Below, piece after piece: positions 18,432-26,727 of a stretch of DNA of 64,000 bases (the first letter of the stretch is position 1; each line of letters starts with the position of its first letter). Position numbers and translations under genes: made by a program. The notes beneath the pieces were generated by a model, which was given only the letters and a program-made list of their open reading frames with translations, searched no databases and was not told where the DNA came from. The DNA is from Promicromonospora sukumoe (GTDB taxonomy: Bacteria; Actinomycetota; Actinomycetes; Actinomycetales; Cellulomonadaceae): positions 62,001 through 126,000 of the forward strand of contig NZ_JACGWV010000003.1 of assembly GCF_014137995.1 (NCBI RefSeq), written 5' to 3'.

Positions 18432-19454
18432 TCAGTCGAGGTGGTCCGGCAGGCCGAATCGCGGGAACCACTTCTCCGTGTCGATGAAGGTCGTGATGCC
18501 GGTGATGTGCTTGCCGTCGTTCTCCAGCACCACGATCCCCCACGGGAAGTGGCCGCCCTTCGGGTCGGCCCGGTACTGCGCGAACCCCGGCGTGCCGTTG
18601 ACGTGGATCGGCATGCACCGGGAACCCTCGCACCCGTTGCCCGGCCCGGTCATCCACGCCTGGATGTTCTCGATGCCCTCCAGCCACATCGCGTACGGCG
18701 GCATGTTCATCACCGCGTCCTCGCGGAGCAGGTTGGCGAGCGCGGTCATGTCGTACCGCTCGAACGCCGCGACGTACCGCTCCAGCAGCTCGGTCTCGTC
18801 GGCCGACGCGTGCTCCGGCGTCTCCGGCGTGCCGGACCGTTCGGGCGCCTTCTCCGCCAGTGTGGCGCGCGCCCGCTGCAGCGCGCTGTTCACCGACGCC
18901 ACGGAGGTGTCGAGCAGCGTGGCGACCTCCGCGGCGGGCCAGCGCAGCACCTCGCGCAGGATCAGCACCGCGCGCTGCTTGGCCGGCAGGTGCTGGAGGG
19001 CCGCGACGAACGCGAGCCGCACCGACTCCCGGGCAACGGTGGTGTCCGCGGGGTCGCTCGCGCCGGGCAGCACGTGCTCGGTCGGGACCGGCTCGACCCA
19101 CGCGTACTCGGGGAGCACCATCGCGAGGCTCTCCTCGACCGGGTCGGCCGCGGCGCCGAGCCCCATGGGGCGCTCACGCTTGGCGCGGCTCGAGCCGAGC
19201 TGGTCGAAGCACACGTTGGTGGCGATGCGGTACAGCCAGGTGCGGAGCGAGGAACGTCCCTCGAACCGGTCGTACGAGCGCCACGCGCGCAGGAGGGTCT
19301 CCTGCACCGCGTCGTCGGCGTCGAACGTGCCGCCCAGCAGGCGGTAGCAGTATCCGGTCAGCTCGCGGCGGTACACCTCGAGCTGCGCGGAGAGCTCGGC
19401 TCCGGCCAGGTCCTCGCCGGCGCTCTGCTTCGGTTGTGACGCAGTCTGTGCCAT
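18432..19454 (-). CDS. ECF RNA polymerase sigma factor with SnoaL-like C-terminal domain (SigG-like)
   Basis: A 340-residue sigma factor. Region 2 lies at about 25-95 (GTFDADDAVQETLLRAWRSYDRF, then LRTWLYRIATNVCFDQL). Region 4 is near 160-210 (LPAKQRAVLILREVLRWPAAEVATLLDTSVASVNSALQRAR). From about 222 there is a SnoaL/NTF2-like domain (ELLERYVAAFERYDMTALANLLREDAVMNMPP ... GIENI). This architecture matches the SigG/SigJ-type ECF groups, in which the C-terminal domain replaces a separate anti-sigma factor. The gene has a leaderless promoter and ends 24 nt before the usp start. Targets are unknown. Confidence 0.9.
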   Translation of the reverse strand: MAQTASQPKQSAGEDLAGAELSAQLEVYRRELTGYCYRLLGGTFDADDAVQETLLRAWRSYDRFEGRSSLRTWLYRIATNVCFDQLGSSRAKRERPMGLGAAADPVEESLAMVLPEYAWVEPVPTEHVLPGASDPADTTVARESVRLAFVAALQHLPAKQRAVLILREVLRWPAAEVATLLDTSVASVNSALQRARATLAEKAPERSGTPETPEHASADETELLERYVAAFERYDMTALANLLREDAVMNMPPYAMWLEGIENIQAWMTGPGNGCEGSRCMPIHVNGTPGFAQYRADPKGGHFPWGIVVLENDGKHITGITTFIDTEKWFPRFGLPDHLD

Positions 19455-19461
19455 AGATCAC

Positions 19462-19467
19462 ACCGTA
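19462..19467 (-). promoter_or_regulatory. -10 hexamer TACGGT, leaderless promoter of the sigma factor gene
   Basis: TACGGT on the minus strand, 7 nt, then the ATG at 19454. Confidence 0.55.
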
Positions 19468-19526
19468 CGCGGAGCCACTGACACGCTCTCGTGGATTCGA
19501 CCCTGACCGAAGCACAGCGAAAAAGT

Positions 19527-21725
19527 TCACCCGAGGTCGAGCTCGAACCAGACCGTCTTTCCGGTCCGCCGGCCCTCGCGGGGCGGACCGTGCCGGGGGA
19601 CCGGCCGGGGTGCCCCGCCGTGCCGGTCCACGCCCCAGCGGGACGCGAGCCGCTCGAGGAACTGCACCCCGCGCCCGCCGAACTCGGTGACCGCCGGGTC
19701 GCGCAGCTCGGGCTGCACGGTCGACGAGTCGCGCACCCCCACCCGCAGCCGGTCCAGGTCCACCTCGACGGTGGCCGTGAACGGCGCCTGCCCGTGGTCG
19801 ACGGCGTTGGTCAGCACCTCGGACGTCAGCAGCATCACCGTGCGGCGCAGCGGCATCGGCACGCCGCAGCTCTCCAGCACGTCGTCGACCCAGATGCGGG
19901 CCGGGCCGACGTCGCACAGCGACGGGGCGAGCTTCCGCTCCGCCGTGGCCGGACGGCCCAGGGACGGCGGGCCTGACGGCGCCGCGGCCCGCACCCGCAC
20001 GGCGAGCACGGCGACGTCGTCCCGCTGGTCGTCGGAGGCGAGCCGGCGGACCAGCGTGACCGGCAGCGCCGCGGTGGCAGTGTCACCGAGCGCGCCGAGC
20101 GTCTTCTGCAGCCGGCTCAGCCACTGGTCGGGCGTGGTGCCGCGCTGCTCGGCGAGCCCGTCCGTGTAGAGCAGGAGCGTGTCGCCGGGGTTGAGTGTCG
20201 TGACGTGGTCCGTGCGCTTCGACGTGGGCCGCACGCCGAGCATCATGTCCGGGAGCACCGCGAGGCGCTCGACCGTGCCGTCCTCGCGCAGCACCAGCGG
20301 CGGCGGGTGGCCGGCCGTGGACCAGGTGAGCTGGTACGCCCCGGCGACCCGCTCCAGCCGGGCCACCACGGCGGTCCCGCTGGCGAGCAGCCCCAGGCCC
20401 GAGTTGGCCTTGTCGAGCAGCGACAGCAGGGCGGACGGCGACTCGTCGTGGCTCCACGCGAACGCGCGCAGCAGCGACCGGAGCTGGCCCATCTTCGCCG
20501 CGGCGCGCATGTCGTGGCCGGTCACGTCGCCGATCATGAACATCGTCGCGTCGTCGTCCACCGCCACGGCGTCGTACCAGTCGCCGCCGATCTGGTCGGA
20601 GCGCGTGGCGGGCGAGTAGGTCGCCGCCATGTCGAGGTGCGGCACCTCGGGCAGCCGGCTGAGCATCGCGCGCTGCAGGGTCTTCGCGGACTCCCGCCGC
20701 TCCTCCAGCAGCCGGGCGCGCTCCAGCGCGTGGCCCGTGTAGTGGGCCAGGCCGGTCTGGAGGGCGTACGAGTCCTGGTCGGGGCCGCGGTCCCGTTCCC
20801 AGGCCAGCATGATGACGGCGACGACGGCGCCGGCCGTCACGACCGGCAGGTACGCGCGGGCGCCGACGTCGGGGTCGCAGAGCTCTTCGGACCCCGGGAA
20901 GGCCGAGAACATCTCGTCGGCCGACCGGAAGAACAGGGGGCGGCCGGTGCGGGCCGCCTCGGCCAGGGGCCGCTGCTCGTCGAGCTTGGTCTGCCGCAGC
21001 CGCTGCGGGAACTGCGGCTCGGCGTGCACGAGGGACCGGTAGGTGATGCCGCGGCCGTCGGCGTCGGCCAGGGCGAACGCGCAGTAGCGGGCCCCGATGC
21101 CCGCGGTGCCGACCTCGACGATGACCTCTTCGACCTGGTCCATCGTGTTGGCGTTGGCGAAGGCCTCGCTCAGGGAGAGTAGGAACCGGCTGCGGCGGTT
21201 CGCCCGCACGGCCGTCTCCTGGATGCGGCGCGCCCGCTCCCGCTCGGCGCGCAGGCGTAGCTCGGCGGTGCAGGCCGCGGCGAGGTCGGCGAGGGAGTCC
21301 AGGTCGTCCTGCGACCACTCGCGGGGCTCGTCGTCCACGGCGCACAGCGCACCGACGGCGCGGCCGCGCAGGTCGAAGACGGGGTAGCCGGCCATCGCGA
21401 CGAGGCCCATCTCCCGGACCAGGTAGTTGTCGCGCAGCAGCGGGTCGTGGCGGGCGTCCGGCGTCACGACCGGCTCGCCGCGGGCCGTGATGACGTTGGT
21501 CAGGGTGCCCGGGTGCTGGAGCAGCCGGTCGGACTGCATCGGCTCCGGCACCCCGGACGCTCCCGCCAGGACCTGGCCCTCCCGGACCACGAAGTAGACG
21601 ACGGCGGCCGGCACCCGCAGGTGCCGCCGAACCAGACGTGCAAACCGGTCAAAGGCCTCATCCGCTGTGGGTGCACCGAGACCGACGTGCTCGAGGTCTC
21701 GCAACGCCTGGAGGTCCGTCGGCAT
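19527..21725 (-). CDS. GAF-GAF-SpoIIE phosphatase with C-terminal anti-sigma-type HATPase
   Basis: A 732-residue partner-switching regulator. Two GAF-like sensor domains occupy about 5-165 and 180-340. The PP2C/SpoIIE phosphatase spans about 345-575, with GGDWYD, MIGDVTGHD, LLLYTDGLAE and QRDDVAVLAVRV supplying the metal-binding aspartates. An HATPase_c-like domain of RsbW type covers about 600-732 (LTSEVLTNAVDHG, VGVRDSS, GGRGVQFLERLASRWG, GKTVWFELDL). Such proteins dephosphorylate anti-anti-sigma factors and may also phosphorylate them. No STAS partner lies in the window, so its partner is encoded elsewhere. It follows the LuxR gene by 90 nt on the same strand. Confidence 0.92.
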   Translation of the reverse strand: MPTDLQALRDLEHVGLGAPTADEAFDRFARLVRRHLRVPAAVVYFVVREGQVLAGASGVPEPMQSDRLLQHPGTLTNVITARGEPVVTPDARHDPLLRDNYLVREMGLVAMAGYPVFDLRGRAVGALCAVDDEPREWSQDDLDSLADLAAACTAELRLRAERERARRIQETAVRANRRSRFLLSLSEAFANANTMDQVEEVIVEVGTAGIGARYCAFALADADGRGITYRSLVHAEPQFPQRLRQTKLDEQRPLAEAARTGRPLFFRSADEMFSAFPGSEELCDPDVGARAYLPVVTAGAVVAVIMLAWERDRGPDQDSYALQTGLAHYTGHALERARLLEERRESAKTLQRAMLSRLPEVPHLDMAATYSPATRSDQIGGDWYDAVAVDDDATMFMIGDVTGHDMRAAAKMGQLRSLLRAFAWSHDESPSALLSLLDKANSGLGLLASGTAVVARLERVAGAYQLTWSTAGHPPPLVLREDGTVERLAVLPDMMLGVRPTSKRTDHVTTLNPGDTLLLYTDGLAEQRGTTPDQWLSRLQKTLGALGDTATAALPVTLVRRLASDDQRDDVAVLAVRVRAAAPSGPPSLGRPATAERKLAPSLCDVGPARIWVDDVLESCGVPMPLRRTVMLLTSEVLTNAVDHGQAPFTATVEVDLDRLRVGVRDSSTVQPELRDPAVTEFGGRGVQFLERLASRWGVDRHGGAPRPVPRHGPPREGRRTGKTVWFELDLG

Positions 21726-21815
21726 CCCATCAGTATTGCGAGAGAAGGACGCGTGCGCGACAGATGTACCGGATGTGTCCCTTTTGCGCCGGGCAGGTAG
21801 CCTGCTCGCTCACGG

Positions 21816-24800
21816 TCAGACCTCGAGCAGTCCGCGCTGGTGAGCGAGGCTCACGGCCTCCGCCCGGCCCGAGGCGCCGAGCTTGGCCAGCAGGTTGGAC
21901 ACGTGGACGCTCACCGTCTTGGTCGAGATGAACAGCCGCTCGCCGATCTGCCGGTTGGACAGCCCCTGCGCGACCAGGCCGAGCACCTCCTCCTCGCGGT
22001 CCGTGAGGGTCGACGCCGTCGCCCGCCGGACTCCCGGCAGGTCGAGCCGTGCCCGCCGGGCGAGGGCCCGGACGGCGTCGGCCAGGGGCTGCGCGCCCAT
22101 GTCCTCCGCCTCCGAGAGCGCCTCCGCGGCCTCGACCTCGGCGGCCTGGCGCTCGCCGGCGCCGAGCAGGGCCTCGGCCCAGCGGTAGCGCGACCGCGCG
22201 ACCTCGTAGCGGTACCCGAAACCGAACGCGTTGACCGTGTCCTGCCAGCTCGCCGCCGCCGCGCCCCACAGGTCGCCGGCCGCCTGAGCGCGGCTGTCGC
22301 CGCCCCCGGCGGTGCCCCCTGCGCCGCTCCCGGCGGTGCCCGCGGTGCTGCCCACGACCGCGTGGAGCCGGGCGTTCTCGGCGGCCGCGCGCTGCAGCCA
22401 GGCCCGCCCCTCCGGCCCCAGCACGCCGCCGCGCGGACGCCCGCGCTGCGCCGTCTCCCGGGCGATCGCCAGCAGGGAGTCGCCGCTGTCCAGCCGGGCG
22501 GCCGCACGGGTCTCCACGGCGGTGGCGGCGGCCGAGCCCGGGGCGCCGACGCGTCCCGCGGACCGGTCGGCCTCGGCGGCGTCGGCCAGGGCGGCGATCG
22601 CCAGCGCGGACAGCCAGATCCGGCCGAGGAACACCTCCGTCCACACCTCGCCGAGGTGGTCGGTGATCCGCACGGCCAGGGCCGCGGCGTCGTCGTACCG
22701 GCCGGCCCAGGTCAGGGCGTCGACCAGGCTGCCGCCGCCGATGAGCGCGATCTGGCCGTCGCTCTGCCAGTGGTCGAAGAGGGCCTCGCCACGCGGGATG
22801 ACGTCAGCGTCGCCGCGCGCCACCGCCGCGTACATCTGGGTGGCCTCCAGCACGTGCTTGTGCGTGGCCGGCACCCCGCCGGCCTTCCGCGGTGACAGGT
22901 CGCCGCGGAAGTAGAGCATGACCTCCTGGAGGATCCGCAGGTTGACCGTCGGCGTGCTCCAGGCCAGCCCGAGCTCCTCGGCGCGGGCGAGCGCGTGCTC
23001 CACCCGCTGCTGGGCGGCCTCGAGCTCGCCCGCGTAGAACCGGTTGGCCGTGGCGTTGTAGAGGGTGCGCATCTCCGTGAGCACGTCCCCGGCCTCGGTC
23101 GCCGCCGTCCGGGCCTCGTCCAGGAGCGCCGCCGCCCGGTCCGGGTCGGCCACGTCGAGCACGGCGAGCGTGGAGAGGGCCGCGGCGAGGGCGCCGGGCT
23201 GGCCGACGGACCGCGCCTCCTCGATGGCGCACTCGGCGTGCCCACGGGCGTCGTCGTCCAGGTCGATGATCATCGTGACGCGGGCCAGGAGCGCGTTGGT
23301 CCAGATCCGCTCCGGGCTGCGCTCGGGCAGCATCTCCAGGGCCCCGCGGAGGTCGTCGATGGCCGCCTCGACCTGGCCGGGCACCTCGTCCCAGGTGGGC
23401 AGGTCGAGGTACCGGTGCACGAGCAGGTGCCGCAGCCCGGCCCGGCGCACCGGGTCGTCCGCCCCGTCGACCGCGCGCTGCGTCAGCTTCACGGCGCGCA
23501 TCGGGTCGCCGGCGCGTGCGGCTGCCTCGCCCGCCGCCACCGCGACGTCGACCCGGTCGCGACCGATCCGCTCTTCGGCACCCGGCACGGACTCCCACAG
23601 GGCGAGCACCTGCTCCCAGTGCCGGAGCTCCTCCTCGGGGGCGAGCAGCCGGCGGGCCCGCAGCGCGGCGTCGCACGACGCGCTCAGCGCCGCGGGCAGG
23701 TCGTGGCCCTCGTAGGCGTGGTGGGCGCGCTCGGCCGCGCTGCCGATCTTCATGCCGTCGGGGCCGTCCTGCTCGATCACCGCGAGGTAGGCGCGGTGCA
23801 CCGAGGACCGCTCGCCCGGCAGCAGGTCGGCGTACAGGGCCTCGGCCAGCAGGGCGTGCCGGAACTCCAGGTGGGCGCCGGACACGACGAGCACCTGCTG
23901 GGTGACGGCCTCGCGCAGCGCGGCGTCGACGTCGGGCGCGCCCCACCGGGCGGCGGCCGCCCGCAGCAGCTCCTCGCTGACCCGGCGTCCGGCGACCGAC
24001 GCGATGCGCAGCACCTGCTGCACCTCGGGGTCCAGCCGTTCGAGCCGGGTGCGGAGCACCTCGGTGAGCGTCCAGGGCAGGCTGGCGGAGTCCGGCCCGG
24101 CGTCCAGGAGCTCCTCCGCGAAGAAGGCGTTGCCCTCGGACCGGTCCAGCACGTCGGCGAACCCGGCGGCGGGCAGGGGCCGGCCGGCCAGGGCGGTGGT
24201 GAACTCGCGCAGCTCGTCCTCGGTGAAGGGCTGCAGGTCGATCCGCTCGACGTGCTCCAGCCGGGACAGCTCGGCGAGCAGCGGGCGCAGCGGGTGCCGG
24301 CGGTCGACGTCGTCCGCCCGGTAGGTGACCACGAGCAGGACGTTCTCGGAGCGGGCGCGGGCGGCGAGGAACCGCAGCACGTCACGCGTCGACGCGTCGG
24401 CCCAGTGCGCGTCCTCGACGACGAGCACGAGCGGGCGCTCGGGCGCGCCAGCGACCGCGAGGCTGCGGCCGATGCCCTCGAAGAGCTGGAGCCGTTCGTC
24501 GTGGTCGGCATCGCCGCCCCCGCCGGGCTCCAGGAGCCGCCACAGCGCCGGGCGCTCGGCGACGAGCTCGGTGACCCGCGCGGCGGCGTCGGGCCCGGCG
24601 GCCCCGGCCTGCAGCTGGGTCAGCGCCTCGGTGAAGGGGAGGTAGGGGATGCCCACCTGGCCCAGGTCGACGCAGTGCACGACGACGGCGCTGGCCCCCG
24701 CCTGCTCCGCCGCCTGCGCGACGTGACCGATCAGGCGGGTCTTGCCCACGCCGGCGTCGCCGCCCACGAGCACGAGGCCGGGTCGGCCCGCCGAGGCACG

Positions 24801-24878
24801 CCCCACTGCCAGCAGGAGGGAGGCAACCTGCTCCTGCCGGGAGATCAGGGGAATCGTCGTCGACCGTCGCACCTGCAC
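21816..24878 (-). CDS. LuxR-family regulator with AAA/NTPase and TPR-like region (MalT/LAL type)
   Basis: A large ATP-dependent regulator of about 1020 residues. LVLVGGDAGVGKTRLI near 35 is Walker A and RPLVLVVEDAHWAD near 145 is Walker B. A long helical repeat region fills the middle. The C-terminal LuxR helix-turn-helix is LTDREEEVLGLVAQGLSN RQIGERLFIS (positions about 955-982). The frame is open to 25142, but that part overlaps a small gene and is low-complexity; the GTG at 24878 (VQVRRSTTIPLISRQ) is the best start, with GTG at 24872 and 24945 as alternatives. The sensed molecule and targets are unknown. Confidence 0.88.
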   Translation of the reverse strand: MQVRRSTTIPLISRQEQVASLLLAVGRASAGRPGLVLVGGDAGVGKTRLIGHVAQAAEQAGASAVVVHCVDLGQVGIPYLPFTEALTQLQAGAAGPDAAARVTELVAERPALWRLLEPGGGGDADHDERLQLFEGIGRSLAVAGAPERPLVLVVEDAHWADASTRDVLRFLAARARSENVLLVVTYRADDVDRRHPLRPLLAELSRLEHVERIDLQPFTEDELREFTTALAGRPLPAAGFADVLDRSEGNAFFAEELLDAGPDSASLPWTLTEVLRTRLERLDPEVQQVLRIASVAGRRVSEELLRAAAARWGAPDVDAALREAVTQQVLVVSGAHLEFRHALLAEALYADLLPGERSSVHRAYLAVIEQDGPDGMKIGSAAERAHHAYEGHDLPAALSASCDAALRARRLLAPEEELRHWEQVLALWESVPGAEERIGRDRVDVAVAAGEAAARAGDPMRAVKLTQRAVDGADDPVRRAGLRHLLVHRYLDLPTWDEVPGQVEAAIDDLRGALEMLPERSPERIWTNALLARVTMIIDLDDDARGHAECAIEEARSVGQPGALAAALSTLAVLDVADPDRAAALLDEARTAATEAGDVLTEMRTLYNATANRFYAGELEAAQQRVEHALARAEELGLAWSTPTVNLRILQEVMLYFRGDLSPRKAGGVPATHKHVLEATQMYAAVARGDADVIPRGEALFDHWQSDGQIALIGGGSLVDALTWAGRYDDAAALAVRITDHLGEVWTEVFLGRIWLSALAIAALADAAEADRSAGRVGAPGSAAATAVETRAAARLDSGDSLLAIARETAQRGRPRGGVLGPEGRAWLQRAAAENARLHAVVGSTAGTAGSGAGGTAGGGDSRAQAAGDLWGAAAASWQDTVNAFGFGYRYEVARSRYRWAEALLGAGERQAAEVEAAEALSEAEDMGAQPLADAVRALARRARLDLPGVRRATASTLTDREEEVLGLVAQGLSNRQIGERLFISTKTVSVHVSNLLAKLGASGRAEAVSLAHQRGLLEV

Positions 24879-24937
24879 ATCGTCCCACCGGTCACTGACA
24901 ATTCCCCTGACCTCCCCTTTCTCCGGTCCCACCGCGG

Positions 24938-25150
24938 TCACGCGAACAGGCCGCGCCGCTTGGCGGCGGGCGCGGGGCGCATGCCGGCGATGCCCTCCCT
25001 GATCTGCTCCGCGCGGTTCGCCCGGGCGGCGCGCTTCTCCTGCCGGGCGGCGCGGTCCGCCGCGCTCGGCCGCTTGGTGCGCCAGGCGTCCTTGGCCCGG
25101 GCCTGCCGGTACTCGATCTCCGCGTCCATCGCGGGTCCCCACAACGACAT
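24938..25150 (-). CDS. Small basic hypothetical protein (70 aa)
   Basis: A 70-residue Arg/Ala-rich protein starting MSLWGPAMDAEIEYRQARAK and ending KRRGLFA. It has no membrane segment and probably forms a single long charged helix. The start is well supported by GGAGGAATC before the ATG. It lies 59 nt upstream of the LuxR gene on the same strand and may share its transcript. Function not recognised. Confidence 0.6.
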   Translation of the reverse strand: MSLWGPAMDAEIEYRQARAKDAWRTKRPSAADRAARQEKRAARANRAEQIREGIAGMRPAPAAKRRGLFA

Positions 25151-25496
25151 GATTCCTCCGAAGTCCCCGGCGGGCCGTGTGCCCGTCCGGCTGATGAGGA
25201 AGACACTCGTCCTGAGGCGCGGGGTCCCGGATCGGGCGATCGGCCAGTCCTGGCGGGCGGGGTACCTCAGGCCGGCGTCTGAGGTACCCCGGCGCGGGCC
25301 TGAGGTGGGTCTGAGGTGCCTTAGTGCACCTCAGAGCAGCTCTTCCGCGCCTCGGCGTGCGCCCGAGATGCCCGATGAGCCGACCAGGGAGACACTGGGC
25401 GGGCGAGAATCAGGGTGTTCACAGCCCCACTATTGCGATCTACGTCACAGCAGACGCACACTGGACTTAGCAGCGGACCCAATTCGGGGGTGGATC
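25151..25496. other. 346-nt divergent intergenic region with clustered palindromes
   Basis: No gene was found here. It separates the small minus-strand gene from the plus-strand gene at 25497 and must hold both promoters. The middle (25260-25336) is taken up by two palindromes built on CTGAGGTRCC units. Bases 25420-25470 are AT-richer (CTATTGCGATCTACGTCACAGC) and could carry the forward promoter; no -35/-10 pair could be fixed with confidence. Confidence 0.6.
25260..25336. repeat. Double palindrome built on CTGAGGTRCC units
   Basis: GGGGTACCTCAG at 25260-25271 pairs perfectly with CTGAGGTACCCC at 25280-25291. TCTGAGGTGC at 25311-25320 pairs perfectly with GCACCTCAGA at 25327-25336. A further CTGAGGTGGG lies between them. 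Thus one short unit occurs five times in both orientations within 77 nt. Confidence 0.85.
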
Positions 25497-26204
25497 GTGA
25501 CCGGAACCGAAGCTGGAACGTACGACATCTTGCCCATGCTCGGCCGTGGGAAGCACCGCAACCCCAAGAAGGGCGCGTGCTTCATGGAGCTCGCCTCCTT
25601 CCTCGCAGGCGAGAAGTGGAGCGACCACCCAGCCTGCACGCACCCGCTCATCGCGATGCTGGCACGCGCGGTGAACGATCTGACGGCGGACCACGCGCGT
25701 CCGCAGCTCGCACCACTCATCCCGTCGGTCATCGGGCTGACCAGCACCGACCCGCGCTGGGACGTGCGCATCGCGCTGCGTGCCGCGCAGACGGCGCTGC
25801 CGGTCTCGCCGGCGGACCGGCAGCAGACGCTCGCCGTCGCGGTGCTGGGCTCGGAGCGCATGCTCGACGTGCTGGAGGACCGTCCGTCGGGCACCCTCGC
25901 GCCGGAGAGCAAGGACGCGCTGGCGGCCGTGCCGAAGACGGCGGCCTGGGCCGAGCGGTTCTGCGCCGGCACCAGCGTGCGGCCCAAGCGGTTCGTCCGC
26001 GACGCCGCGCCGAGCGTGGTCTCCACCGCGGTGCAGGGCATCTCGGAGGCGTTCGTGCCCGACGTGGACGCGCGGCTCCGTGACCTGCTCGCAGCGACAG
26101 TGGCCGATGCGCGCCGATGGGCCGGGGAAGCGGACGACGACGCCCGCACGCTCGACCCGCTGGCGTGGGGCCCGGTGGTCAAGGCGGCTCCGACAACTGC
26201 CTGA
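25497..26204 (+). CDS. Conserved actinobacterial hypothetical protein
   Basis: A 235-residue soluble protein beginning VTGTEAGTYDILPMLGRGKH, with the striking block NPKKGACFMELASFLAGEKW followed by DHP. A similar block occurs in proteins of unknown function in other actinobacteria (from memory). The remainder is helical, with no membrane span or signal. GGGGGTGG before the GTG at 25497 can act as Shine-Dalgarno. A 13-bp GC hairpin follows the stop, so it is likely monocistronic. No function assigned. Confidence 0.75.
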   Translation: MTGTEAGTYDILPMLGRGKHRNPKKGACFMELASFLAGEKWSDHPACTHPLIAMLARAVNDLTADHARPQLAPLIPSVIGLTSTDPRWDVRIALRAAQTALPVSPADRQQTLAVAVLGSERMLDVLEDRPSGTLAPESKDALAAVPKTAAWAERFCAGTSVRPKRFVRDAAPSVVSTAVQGISEAFVPDVDARLRDLLAATVADARRWAGEADDDARTLDPLAWGPVVKAAPTTA

Positions 26205-26228
26205 CACACCTGGCCGGACAGGGGGAAC

Positions 26229-26262
26229 CGGGTCGGGGCGCACCAGGGGGCGCCCCGACCCG
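26229..26262 (+). terminator. GC-rich hairpin after the 25497 gene
   Basis: CGGGTCGGGGCGC and GCGCCCCGACCCG pair perfectly over 13 bp with an 8-nt loop, 25 nt after the stop codon. There is no T-tract, as is usual in this genome type. Confidence 0.65.
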
Positions 26263-26355
26263 AGTCATGTCCGGAGCGATTTCCGGGACCTGTCGATCGG
26301 ACCACGGCGAGATCGTCACCACCGTGTCAGACAGATCCGACCGGAGGACGGAACC

Positions 26356-26727
26356 ATGCGATACACGATCCTGCTGCACTACCCGGAGATGACGCCCGAG
26401 GAGCTCGGGACCGGCGGATGGGAAGAGGGCGAGCGCGAGTTCCAGGCCTACGCCACGGCGCTCGACCAGGCGGGGGTGCTGCTCTCCGCCGAGGTGCTCC
26501 AGCCGTCGTCGTCCACGACCACGGTCGCCGTGCGCGACGGCGAGCTGCGCGTCCAGGACGGCCCCTTCGCCGACACGAAGGAGCAGCTCGGCGGCACGTT
26601 CGTCGTCGACGTGCCGGACCTCGACGCCGCGCTCGCCTGGGCGCAGAAGGCGCCGTCGGTCCAGTGGGGCACCGTGGAGGTGCGCCCCAGCGCCACCCAC
26701 TACGAGAACGGCGCGTGGACGCGCTGA
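26356..26727 (+). CDS. YCII-related (DGPF) domain protein
   Basis: A 123-residue ferredoxin-like-fold protein with MRYTILLHYPE at the start and the DGPF motif (VQDGPFADTKEQLGG) in the middle. Proteins of this type are encoded next to ECF42-type sigma factors, as here, and are thought to act with them. The start at 26356 follows CGGAGGACGGAACC. The sigma-factor reading frame begins before this gene ends, so translation is probably coupled. Biochemical role not established. Confidence 0.88.
   Translation: MRYTILLHYPEMTPEELGTGGWEEGEREFQAYATALDQAGVLLSAEVLQPSSSTTTVAVRDGELRVQDGPFADTKEQLGGTFVVDVPDLDAALAWAQKAPSVQWGTVEVRPSATHYENGAWTR

Noticed and set aside
24879..25142. Extending the LuxR-type gene to the start at 25142
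   Set aside because: The added segment is low-complexity and overlaps the small gene at 24938-25150, which has a strong Shine-Dalgarno.
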